Source: a candidate division CSSED10-310 bacterium
Lineage (GTDB): Bacteria > CSSED10-310 > JAFGJC01
DNA length: 5,631 nt
Assembly: GCA_016929305.1 (NCBI GenBank)
Contig: JAFGJC010000407.1
Location: forward strand, 1-5,631
Direction: 5' to 3'
Shown here: positions 1 to 5,631 of the stretch, piece by piece
Position numbering within the stretch: the first letter of the stretch is position 1
How the letters are laid out: each line of letters opens with the position of its first letter
Translations under genes and position numbers: made by a program
The notes under the pieces: generated by a model
Database searches by the model: none
What the model was told of the DNA's origin: nothing
What the model saw: only the letters and a program-made list of their open reading frames with translations

Positions 1-2042
1 CTGCCGCGAAGTGTCTCCAATTCACGGCTGTAGTTCCCGACGACGACGGCAAGCGTTCCGGCAGTCAGCATCGGCCGGTCATTTCCGGAATCTCCGGCAA
101 CAAGAATATATGATTTAGGAAGTGCCCATTTGCTGGATATATAGCGAATCGCCAATCCTTTCGATGCCCGTATCGGAAGAACATCCAGAAATTGACCGTG
201 TGAAAAGATAACTTTGCTTCGAATGCCGGCATTTTTTAGATGGAGCTGTATTTCTCTTACCGTTGGTGACAACGAGGGATCAATAAAATAGCTGACTTTG
301 AACCGGCGCTGTTCTCTTGCAGGCTGAAGAACAAGTCCGGGAGTTCCCCGAAGTGCTGAAAGGATTGATTCACGATCCCAAAGATAATCAATATGCGATA
401 ACCATTGCTCATCGGGTATCATATGCGGACCGTAGTAAATTTCCGAACCGACGGCTGATATTAACAGATCCGGGGCAGGTAGTGTTTTTTCGCGGATAAG
501 TTTAAAAACGCTTTCCTTGCGTCTGCCGGTTGCCAATCCGAAGCCAACCTTTATCGGGCTTTCATTGATTAGATCCATAAGTTTCACAAAGGCTTCCCGA
601 TCACCTAACAAGGTATTGTCGATATCGAACACTACAAGCCGGTTCATTATGGGAAGATTACTTTTTTTCAAAGCTGCCGGAATAATTTTTCGCTTTCGGG
701 TCAGAATCCGTTGGACTTCATTGACGTATTTTCTTGTATGCGTTTTCCAAAGATAATGACGTTTTACACCGCGCAGACCGTGCCGTGAATAGCGCTGCCA
801 CTGATTATTGTCTGATAGTACATCATGAATGATCTCACCCATTTTTTCGATATCCAATGCATCTATTAAACGGCCATTCTGACAGTTTCGAATGATATCT
901 CTCGGACCGCCGTCATCCGTGGCAATGATTGGCAGACCACTCGCGGCAGCCTCAATTAACGTTAATCCAAATGGTTCCGTTAGTGCCGGATTGACAAAAA
1001 CGCCCCTTGTTTTTGCAGCTCGATGATAGATATAGGGGATATCATCAGCATTATGATGCTTCGGATATGCTGCAGATCCGTAAAGATCGTATTTATCCAC
1101 CAAAAGCAGCAATTTTTCGTAGACTCTCCTGATTCCCGGATGCACTTGGCTTATATCCTCACGGTTTCCGGCGATGATCACAAGATTTGATATGTTTCGT
1201 AATTCAGCGTGTCTACCGAACGCGTGTATAAGGGCCGGAAGATTTTTACGTTCATCTGGGCGTGCAAGCGCGAGTATCATTGGTTTTTTAGGATCATTAA
1301 GAAATGAGTCAATGTTATTGACGACGTCGGGCGTTTTCGATTTGGGTGAGATTTTAAAACGATCCAGATCGATCCCCGGCGGAATGATTCTGGCTTTTTT
1401 TCTGGAATAATTTTTATATTGCGCATATTGCTCATCAGCTTCCTGATGAGTACTTGTTACAACCATGGCTGCGGCATCCAAAGCAGCTTCTTCGGCATTA
1501 ATCCGTGTAGAAATATTGTATCGTTCTTCGATCTTCGATGCATTCATACCGGCATTCAGCAGGCGTGTTTTTTTGGAAATGCCGAGAGAATGCCCGGTAA
1601 ACACAAAAGGCACACCAAGAATGTATGCCAGCCGTGATCCCGCTATTCCGGCATCGGCGTAATGGCCGTGAATACAATCGGGAATACGGTTTTCTTTACG
1701 GAAGTGACGTAATACTCCCGTTTCAAATTCATCCAGATAAGGCCAGAGCACTTCCTTGCGAAGATATCGACGGGGGCCAAAAGGTATCCGGACAATCCGG
1801 GAGTTTCCATCGAGATGTTCAAAAGGTTCACTGTAGGTGTCATCAACCTTTCGATCAAAAATTTGCCGTGTGATAAGATCCACTCTGCCGATTTTCGGAT
1901 GTTTGCCAAGAGTCTTTGCCAGTTCAACAACATACGTGATCTGCCCGCCGGTGTCGGCATCCCTTCCCAATTCCATGTCAGATCCCCGAAGCAAGCCATG
2001 CAGACTAATCAGGGTAATGTATATTTTGTCGCTACGCTTCAT
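1..2042 (-). CDS. Sucrose-phosphate synthase with fused HAD phosphatase domain (3' end beyond window)
   Basis: This protein makes sucrose-6-phosphate from UDP-glucose and fructose-6-phosphate in the cytoplasm, and probably also removes the phosphate. I translated the frame by hand from ATG 2042-2040; it stays open for 680 codons to the window edge. Residues 1-450 are a GT-B glycosyltransferase: an SPS-type N-terminus (LHGLLRG, ELGRDADTGGQ at 25-34), HGHYADAG (125-132), TGHSLG (149-154), ARPDERKN (260-267) and the family-4 ExxxxxxxE signature (E356, E364). Residues 465-680 are a Cof/HAD domain with motif I DIDNT (D473, D475), T505, K628 and GDSGND (650-655), so the phosphatase site looks intact. 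Fused bacterial SPS proteins are usually a little over 700 residues, so perhaps 30-50 are missing (from memory). The N-terminus 'DTGGQ..YVVELA' and the HAD fusion argue for SPS rather than sucrose synthase. The gene is coupled to the upstream kinase by an 11-base overlap. Confidence 0.95.
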   Translation of the reverse strand, partial: MKRSDKIYITLISLHGLLRGSDMELGRDADTGGQITYVVELAKTLGKHPKIGRVDLITRQIFDRKVDDTYSEPFEHLDGNSRIVRIPFGPRRYLRKEVLWPYLDEFETGVLRHFRKENRIPDCIHGHYADAGIAGSRLAYILGVPFVFTGHSLGISKKTRLLNAGMNASKIEERYNISTRINAEEAALDAAAMVVTSTHQEADEQYAQYKNYSRKKARIIPPGIDLDRFKISPKSKTPDVVNNIDSFLNDPKKPMILALARPDERKNLPALIHAFGRHAELRNISNLVIIAGNREDISQVHPGIRRVYEKLLLLVDKYDLYGSAAYPKHHNADDIPYIYHRAAKTRGVFVNPALTEPFGLTLIEAAASGLPIIATDDGGPRDIIRNCQNGRLIDALDIEKMGEIIHDVLSDNNQWQRYSRHGLRGVKRHYLWKTHTRKYVNEVQRILTRKRKIIPAALKKSNLPIMNRLVVFDIDNTLLGDREAFVKLMDLINESPIKVGFGLATGRRKESVFKLIREKTLPAPDLLISAVGSEIYYGPHMIPDEQWLSHIDYLWDRESILSALRGTPGLVLQPAREQRRFKVSYFIDPSLSPTVREIQLHLKNAGIRSKVIFSHGQFLDVLPIRASKGLAIRYISSKWALPKSYILVAGDSGNDRPMLTAGTLAVVVGNYSRELETLRG

Positions 2043-2946
2043 CAGATGTTCTCCATTCCGTCATTATGGTGCGGTAGAGACTGCTATCCTTTGAAATTGC
2101 TCCTCGCTGCATACATATTCGTGCAGCAAATGTTGCTGCGCGTCTCAGAATGATTTCCGGCTGCCACTCCCGCAATAAACCCAATATACATACCGCAGCA
2201 AAGCCGTCGCCAGCGCCCACTGTGTCGATGAGTTGTGAGACAGGTTTTGACGGTGTTTGGTAGCTGCGGGAAGATTTTTCAACCAGGAATGCACCCTCCT
2301 CACCCATCGTAACGATAAGATGATCCAAGCCATGACGTGCACGCACTGTTTCTGCGCTCTTCAGATCAGAGGAATTTCCAGATTTAGCATTAATACTGTG
2401 TAACTCATCCCGATTCATTTTCACCCAGGTCGCGTTAGCAATCAACGAATGAATTAAGACATTATTCCACCAGGGATCCCGCAAATTGATATCCAGAAAA
2501 ACCTGAACAGGCAGCGTCTTTTTAAGATTCAGCAACGAGCTGAATGATTGGCTGTTTCGGCAAGCCAGTGATCCGTGATAGAGAAGTTTTGTCCTCACGG
2601 TTACATTTTCCGGAAGTTCCACAGGTTCAATATAATCATATGCGGCATCCGGTTTTATCCTGAACGATGTTTTAGAACCGGATGTTTTTACCTGAACGGT
2701 TCCAGTGGGGTATTTCGTGTCTCTTTGAATCAGGTCGGTGTTCATGTTCCACGAATACATCCGCTGCAATATTTCATCTCCGAGTTTATCATTACCGATC
2801 CGGGTAATGACTCGGGGTTCCAAACCGAAACCCTGAAGATGCCATGCGACATTGAAAGGTGCGCCGCCAAGGACGCGGGATCCGTTCGGAAAGATATCGA
2901 ACAACACCTCCCCAAAAATCAGGGGTGAATTATCGCAAATCTCCAT
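2032..2946 (-). CDS. PfkB-family carbohydrate kinase, probable fructokinase
   Basis: A 304-residue ATP-dependent sugar kinase of the ribokinase/PfkB family, normal in length for the family. Visible features are the substrate-side GGAPFN (27-32), ITRIGNDKLG (47-56), NLRDPWW (154-160), KMNRDEL (176-182), VTMGEEGA (212-219) and the C-terminal signature DTVGAGD (241-247). D247 is the expected catalytic base and GAGD the anion hole. The GGAPFNVAWHL and NLRxPWW patterns are those of fructokinase-like members. Pairing with sucrose-phosphate synthase favours fructose as substrate, giving fructose-6-phosphate for sucrose synthesis. Methylotrophs are known to keep a fructokinase gene in their sucrose operon (established knowledge). 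The start is well fixed: an in-frame TAG lies 16 bases upstream (2964-2962) and AAGGTG is 5 bases before the ATG. The stop TAG (2034-2032) lies within the next gene. Family is certain; substrate is inferred. Confidence 0.93.
   Translation of the reverse strand: MEICDNSPLIFGEVLFDIFPNGSRVLGGAPFNVAWHLQGFGLEPRVITRIGNDKLGDEILQRMYSWNMNTDLIQRDTKYPTGTVQVKTSGSKTSFRIKPDAAYDYIEPVELPENVTVRTKLLYHGSLACRNSQSFSSLLNLKKTLPVQVFLDINLRDPWWNNVLIHSLIANATWVKMNRDELHSINAKSGNSSDLKSAETVRARHGLDHLIVTMGEEGAFLVEKSSRSYQTPSKPVSQLIDTVGAGDGFAAVCILGLLREWQPEIILRRAATFAARICMQRGAISKDSSLYRTIMTEWRTSDEA
2049..2054 (-). promoter_or_regulatory. Ribosome binding site of the sucrose-phosphate synthase gene
   Basis: On the minus strand GGAGAA precedes ATG 2042-2040; the GGAG core is 8 bases from the start codon. 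It lies inside the 3' end of the kinase gene. It supports this ATG as the true start, as does the immediately following SPS-type N-terminal sequence. Confidence 0.7.
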
Positions 2947-2951
2947 TCGAT

Positions 2952-2957
2952 CACCTT
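2952..2957 (-). promoter_or_regulatory. Ribosome binding site of the kinase gene
   Basis: AAGGTG on the minus strand ends 5 bases before ATG 2946-2944. With the in-frame TAG just upstream of it (2964-2962), it decides the start. An out-of-frame ATG overlapping this site (2960-2958) opens only a very short frame and is not a likely start. Confidence 0.7.
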
Positions 2958-2974
2958 CATGCTAATATGACGGT

Positions 2975-2993
2975 GGTATCGGCAATCGATACC
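2975..2993 (-). repeat. Perfect 7-base inverted repeat in the kinase leader (operator or hairpin)
   Basis: GGTATCG (2975-2981) and CGATACC (2987-2993) are perfect inverted copies around the 5-base centre GCAAT. The right-hand arm edge is about 28 bases upstream of the kinase ATG and roughly 60 bases downstream of the predicted transcription start. It could be a repressor operator, as is common for sugar-kinase operons, or an RNA hairpin in the leader. No run of T follows it on the minus strand, so it is not an intrinsic terminator. Confidence 0.5.
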
Positions 2994-3057
2994 TGTGAAA
3001 ACCATTTTAATACCCATTCAGAGTGGCCAGGAGCCGATGGTTTTCCGATTTTGCTTA

Positions 3058-3085
3058 ATTAAATAGAACGGGTATGGCGCGTCAA
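3058..3085 (-). promoter_or_regulatory. Predicted sigma70-type promoter of the sucrose operon
   Basis: Minus-strand TTGACG (3085-3080, 5 of 6 to the -35 consensus), a 16-base spacer, then TTTAAT (3063-3058, 5 of 6 to the -10 consensus). It sits in the only intergenic space upstream of the kinase. Transcription would start near 3050, leaving a leader of about 100 bases. An 8-base palindrome TTGATCAA (3089-3096) lies just upstream of the -35 and could bind a regulator. This is prediction by eye only. Confidence 0.55.
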
Positions 3086-3160
3086 CTATTGATCAACACT
3101 GAGACTCATTAGCCATATAAAGTCTAACACACCAACTCCCATTATTCCAATTGAGTTGAA

Positions 3161-3172
3161 ACAGGATCCTGT
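3161..3172. repeat. 12-base perfect palindrome
   Basis: ACAGGATCCTGT is fully self-complementary and lies about 75 bases upstream of the predicted -35 box of the sucrose operon. It may be a binding site for a dimeric regulator, or chance. As RNA it gives only a 4-base stem with a GATC loop, so it is a poor terminator. Confidence 0.25.
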
Positions 3173-3255
3173 GTAGTAAGGCAGAACGCGTATATTGATG
3201 GAAAAAATCAAACGAGAAAAATGTGCGATAGATAGCCCGTAGTAATGCCGTTGGG

Positions 3256-4608
3256 TTAATCCACGCAGGATCCGATACCCAATCCTTTGAAGAATATCAT
3301 TTGAGCGTCTCCTGCAGTGATTTCATCGTTGCCGTCACAATCGGCAGCACAGGCTTCAGCGTATGTCGGCGAGTAGGTCCCCAGGCCAATCCAGAAGGCG
3401 ATCTGAGCATCTCCGGCGGTGACTTCGCCGTCATCATTGACATCACCGGTATGGAGGCATGACGGAGTAGGTGTCGGGGGAATGGGAGTTGCAGTGGGAG
3501 GCGTGGTGGGGACAGGAGTGTGTGACGGAATGGGTGTGTTTGTCGGTACAGGCGTGAATGTGCAGGCCGGGCAGACCGGGCGCGTGCTGCAGCCGCAGGC
3601 AGTACCGGCTGCGTCGTACCCAATATCAAAGACACCAATGCCCATGGCATCCCCGTATGCATCGAAATACACGCCGATCATCATCTGAATGCTGTTCCAA
3701 TCACATGGGACGGAAACCGGCTGATTCCAGACTGACCGGCTTGAGCAGATGTCACCTGACCAGAGCGTTTCATCGCTCCAGACATGAGTCCAGGAAGGAT
3801 CTTCCACGTTGCCGCACGTTAAGTCACCACCGTCAGCGCACCGGATGTAGACATGGAAATCCGCCCGGTTACTGTCGGGATAGTCATCGAACCCGTAACA
3901 CATGTTAAAGAAAATGTCTTTTATGCAGTTCAGTTGAACAGCCGGTGTGATGAAGTATTGCCATACAAGCCCCGTATCATTGGTACCCCAATCCCAGCCG
4001 ACGGCATTGCGGCCGCATAAATTAGTCGGGCAATCGCAGGTGATTATTCCCATACTCGACGGATCGCAATAATCCAGAAATGATGTTGAAAACGGTTCAC
4101 ACGTATTGGCCATGGACCAATAAATATTGGGTGGCAGAGTTGGCGTGGGAGTCGGTGGCAGCGGCGTGTTTGTTGGAGGTATTGGCGTTCCCGTTGGAGG
4201 GGCGGGTGTGGGAGTCGGCGGTGCCGGTGTAGCTGTCGGGAGTGTGTCCGGTGTGAACTGGCAGGTCAGGGTATAATCTCCCATGAGTTCCACGTTGCTG
4301 CCGTCCACGTACGTGTCGCACACGATATAATAGGTGCCTGCAGCGATCCACTGCGTGAACGAGATATGCGCCCGGGCAAGACAGTCACTGGCGCTCAGGC
4401 TTTGCAGTAAATGCACATCGATATCGACCGATTGGTCACAGGCAAGCGATGCGGTGAGTGTGCCCGAACCGCCGACCGTAAACCGGTACGTCTTTTCCCT
4501 GCCACTCTCATTTGTTGACGGCGAACAGCTATAGTAGTTGAAAATATCCGTGCCGCCGCTGGAGCGGGTTGTATTTGTATCGGTGTACGGAAAAGAAGAA
4601 ATAATCAT
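3256..4608 (-). CDS. C-terminal half of split exoprotein: PPC-like domain, Cys-rich domain, dockerin pair
   Basis: This is 450 codons counted from the first ATG, but the frame is open from 4704 and the ATG is probably internal. Domains in order: residues 1-118, a PPC-like beta-sandwich (SSFPYTDTNTT, VDIDVHLL, AAGTYYIVCDTYVDG, GDYTLTCQF); 119-160, a Thr/Pro linker; 161-349, an unrecognised domain with 15 cysteines and many Trp and Asp residues, probably disulfide-bonded and extracellular; 350-382, a second Thr/Pro linker; 388-450, two dockerin-type calcium loops (DVNDDGEVTAGD 389-400 and DCDGNDEITAGD 423-434), each followed by an alpha-helix-like segment. No signal peptide and no ribosome binding site precede the ATG; the nearest purine-rich run is about 20 bases away. 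The role is probably exported and calcium-binding, perhaps attaching the upstream peptidase to a surface or matrix. The function of the central domain is unknown. Confidence 0.75.
   Translation of the reverse strand: MIISSFPYTDTNTTRSSGGTDIFNYYSCSPSTNESGREKTYRFTVGGSGTLTASLACDQSVDIDVHLLQSLSASDCLARAHISFTQWIAAGTYYIVCDTYVDGSNVELMGDYTLTCQFTPDTLPTATPAPPTPTPAPPTGTPIPPTNTPLPPTPTPTLPPNIYWSMANTCEPFSTSFLDYCDPSSMGIITCDCPTNLCGRNAVGWDWGTNDTGLVWQYFITPAVQLNCIKDIFFNMCYGFDDYPDSNRADFHVYIRCADGGDLTCGNVEDPSWTHVWSDETLWSGDICSSRSVWNQPVSVPCDWNSIQMMIGVYFDAYGDAMGIGVFDIGYDAAGTACGCSTRPVCPACTFTPVPTNTPIPSHTPVPTTPPTATPIPPTPTPSCLHTGDVNDDGEVTAGDAQIAFWIGLGTYSPTYAEACAADCDGNDEITAGDAQMIFFKGLGIGSCVD
3463..3561 (-). repeat. Low-complexity Thr/Pro linker 2
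   Basis: About 33 codons of PVPTNTPIPSHTPVPTTPPT-type repeats separate the Cys-rich domain from the dockerin pair. The tract is similar in composition to linker 1 (4129-4254). Confidence 0.85.
4129..4254 (-). repeat. Low-complexity Thr/Pro linker 1 (PTPT-type repeats)
   Basis: About 42 codons encode imperfect repeats of the type PPTPTPAPPTGTPIPPTNTP between the PPC-like and Cys-rich domains. Such linkers are flexible, often O-glycosylated spacers in secreted modular enzymes. The DNA repeats are imperfect, so this tract could recombine with linker 2 in the same gene and delete the central domain. Confidence 0.85.
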
Positions 4609-4707
4609 CGGATCGTCGGTGGTGCCCTTTTCCAGTGCCGGAGGTGTGGCACGGGCATAAATATAGCAGCTAACTGTATTGAGATTCTGAAGATCGTTGT
4701 TGTATCA
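4609..4707 (-). other. In-frame TGA and 32-codon bridge joining the two halves of the exoprotein
   Basis: TGA at 4707-4705 ends the peptidase frame. Beyond it, 32 sense codons in the same phase (4704-4609) run into the ATG at 4608. They read YNNDLQNLNTVSCYIYAR, then a Pro/Thr-rich hinge and DDP. This looks like continued protein: the first part resembles the closing strand of the peptidase domain, and DDP leads straight into the PPC-like domain. The arithmetic is exact: 309 codons, 32 codons and 451 codons sum to 792 over 5631-3256. There is no start codon with a ribosome binding site in the bridge. Confidence 0.8.
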
Positions 4708-5631
4708 CGGCCAGTCATAGCTGACACCGGCACCGTTGAAATTCATATAACCCTGGTTCTTGTTGCCGTAAGGATCGTTGAAATACACCGAATGTTGATT
4801 CGTGTAATACCCAACGACGGTTTTATAGTGTCCGGAAGTCGTTATCAACGTCAGCATGACGAATGGATACCGGGCGTCAACTTCCGGACTGATTTTCGCC
4901 CACGTCGGACTCCAATCCACATAGGGTGATGACACGTTATGATAGGAAATATATTCCCGCATGTGTCCCCTGGTTTCTTCCCAGTTATTTTGGACGATAT
5001 AACCGTAGGCGCCGTAGGCTGGAGTACCAGAAGCATCGGGACTCGCTATGTTGTATGTGTGCCCGTTATATGTATATATTTCCGAAACATAGTTGCCGAA
5101 ATGACTGGTATGGTTATAGGGGGAGGTGGCCACGAAATTCCAGTTGGACAGGCGGCCGTAATATGCCAGCGCCATCGTCGCCGCCGTGCCGTTGCAGGCC
5201 CAGTGCCCGTTGAAATCGGAGGGCGTGCAATAGACCTGATGATGATAGGGCACACCCCGTATCGTTGTGATGGCTCTCTGCCTGTCTGGAACCGGCGGCA
5301 GCAGCTCCAGTTCCGGTATCTGTAGGACACGAGACGGTTCCGGTATGGCTAATCGCTGCCGGTTGGATATGTTTCCATATGAATCGATATCTTCAATCAG
5401 AAAACTGGTTTGGTTCTCCAGCCTGAAGATCAACCGGTTGCCGGCCGGGTGAATGGCAGGATCCTGCGCAAACACACCGGATTCATGAAATAAGATTTGT
5501 TCTGTACCATTCAGATGATAACACACAATATCGGCAGCGATGACTTTGTCGTTGTGTTTCACTCCCCGGACAACGATGATCCTGCTGCTGTCGGGAAACC
5601 AGGACACGGATATTCCTTCTCCCAGACGCAC
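4705..5631 (-). CDS. C39-like cysteine peptidase with PD40-type propeller repeats (5' end beyond window)
   Basis: The 308 visible codons run from the window edge to TGA 4707-4705. The edge codon is GTG, but it is most likely an internal Val. Residues 1-95 look like the last blades of a TolB/PD40 propeller (SWFPDSSRIIVV at 10-21, DPAIHPAGNRLIF at 57-69). Residues 125-308 are a C39-like papain-fold peptidase: Q132 (oxyanion-hole candidate), C146 in WACNGTAATMALAYYG (144-159), H268 in SGHYKTVVGYY (266-276) and D286 in YFNDPYG (283-289), giving a plausible Cys-His-Asp triad. The Cys is followed by Asn-Gly, whereas C39 peptidases more often have Gly-Pro there. The domain occurs both in bacteriocin-maturation transporters and in secreted peptidases. 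No ABC transporter follows here, and the adhesin-like domains downstream suggest a secreted or surface enzyme; its substrate is unknown. The protein ends SYDWP immediately before the TGA, without a normal tail. Confidence 0.8.
   Translation of the reverse strand: MRLGEGISVSWFPDSSRIIVVRGVKHNDKVIAADIVCYHLNGTEQILFHESGVFAQDPAIHPAGNRLIFRLENQTSFLIEDIDSYGNISNRQRLAIPEPSRVLQIPELELLPPVPDRQRAITTIRGVPYHHQVYCTPSDFNGHWACNGTAATMALAYYGRLSNWNFVATSPYNHTSHFGNYVSEIYTYNGHTYNIASPDASGTPAYGAYGYIVQNNWEETRGHMREYISYHNVSSPYVDWSPTWAKISPEVDARYPFVMLTLITTSGHYKTVVGYYTNQHSVYFNDPYGNKNQGYMNFNGAGVSYDWP

Larger units (their letters stand above)
2947..3255. other. Intergenic region between the exoprotein gene and the sucrose operon
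   Basis: This 309-base stretch separates the TAA of the exoprotein frame from the kinase ATG. It is AT-richer than the flanking genes and shows no convincing coding frame on either strand. It holds a promoter (3085-3058), an inverted repeat in the leader (2975-2993), a short perfect palindrome (3161-3172) and a weak 6-base inverted repeat with a 14-base loop (CAACTC 3133-3138, GAGTTG 3153-3158). I see no tRNA, no recognisable riboswitch and no canonical hairpin-plus-T terminator for the upstream gene. Confidence 0.75.

Noticed and set aside
1643..1999. Open frame of 118 codons on the minus strand
   Set aside because: It is a different phase of the sucrose-phosphate synthase gene, whose own frame is continuous and carries family motifs there. 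The short frame has no recognisable domain.
1..2042. Sucrose synthase rather than sucrose-phosphate synthase
   Set aside because: The N-terminal LHGLLRG/ELGRDADTGGQ region and the fused HAD domain are features of sucrose-phosphate synthase; the long N-terminal extension of sucrose synthase is absent.
3202..3221. T-rich tracts downstream of the exoprotein stop, as an intrinsic terminator
   Set aside because: On the minus strand two T runs occur, but no GC-rich stem of useful length precedes either one.
3463..4254. Repeats suggestive of a CRISPR array or minisatellite
   Set aside because: The repetitive tracts are imperfect Thr/Pro codons within the reading frame, without constant repeats or unique spacers.
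4609..4704. Frameshift between the two halves
   Set aside because: Both halves and the bridge are in the same phase, so no shift is needed; only the stop separates them.
4705..4707. TGA read as Gly or Trp under an alternative genetic code
   Set aside because: GGA and TGG are used freely for Gly and Trp throughout, and no other in-frame TGA appears in the synthase, the kinase or the rest of the exoprotein frame. A recoded genome would show many.
4670..4707. Selenocysteine insertion at the TGA
   Set aside because: I see no stable hairpin directly downstream of the TGA, the catalytic Cys is already present elsewhere (C146), and the position is not a redox site.
4939..5325. Open frame of 128 codons on the plus strand
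   Set aside because: It lies antisense to the peptidase catalytic domain and has low-complexity, unconvincing protein sequence.

Overview
All the genes in this window lie on the minus strand, so transcription runs from right to left. There are two units. On the right (about 5631 to 3256) is a large secreted-type multidomain protein whose N-terminus lies beyond the window. On the left (2946 to 1) is a two-gene sucrose-synthesis operon: a PfkB-family sugar kinase, then a sucrose-phosphate synthase whose C-terminus lies beyond the window. An intergenic stretch of about 310 bases separates them. It carries a good sigma70-type promoter and a perfect inverted repeat in the kinase leader.

Right unit. 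Reading in transcription order, one frame encodes: TolB/PD40-like beta-propeller remnants, a C39-like papain-fold cysteine peptidase with its Cys-His-Asp triad visible, a PPC-like beta-sandwich, a Thr/Pro linker, a domain of about 190 residues with 15 cysteines that I do not recognise, a second Thr/Pro linker, and a C-terminal pair of dockerin-type calcium loops. The frame is broken once, by a TGA at 4707-4705 straight after the peptidase. The two halves (5631-4705 and 4608-3256), together with the 32 codons between them, are exactly in phase. The downstream half has no ribosome binding site, and its first ATG falls inside the PPC domain. The best reading is a single gene split by one stop codon. 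Whether that is a recent nonsense mutation, a sequencing error, readthrough, or a genuine end of the peptidase cannot be decided from one sequence.

Left unit. The kinase (304 aa) has both PfkB signatures and the fructokinase-like NLRDPWW motif. It overlaps the start of the sucrose-phosphate synthase gene by 11 bases, which implies translational coupling. The synthase joins a GT-B glycosyltransferase to a HAD-type phosphatase-like domain in which all four HAD motifs are intact. One polypeptide could therefore make sucrose-6-phosphate from UDP-glucose and fructose-6-phosphate and then dephosphorylate it. The kinase would supply or recycle fructose-6-phosphate. Sucrose is a common compatible solute, so an osmoprotection or carbon-storage role is plausible.

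Organism. Moderate GC, the Thr/Pro-linker plus dockerin exoprotein style and the sucrose module suggest a free-living, probably Gram-negative environmental bacterium, perhaps from an uncultured phylum. No marker gene is present, so I do not name a lineage. The standard genetic code fits: GGA and TGG codons are common, and only one TGA occurs in frame in roughly 1,770 codons.
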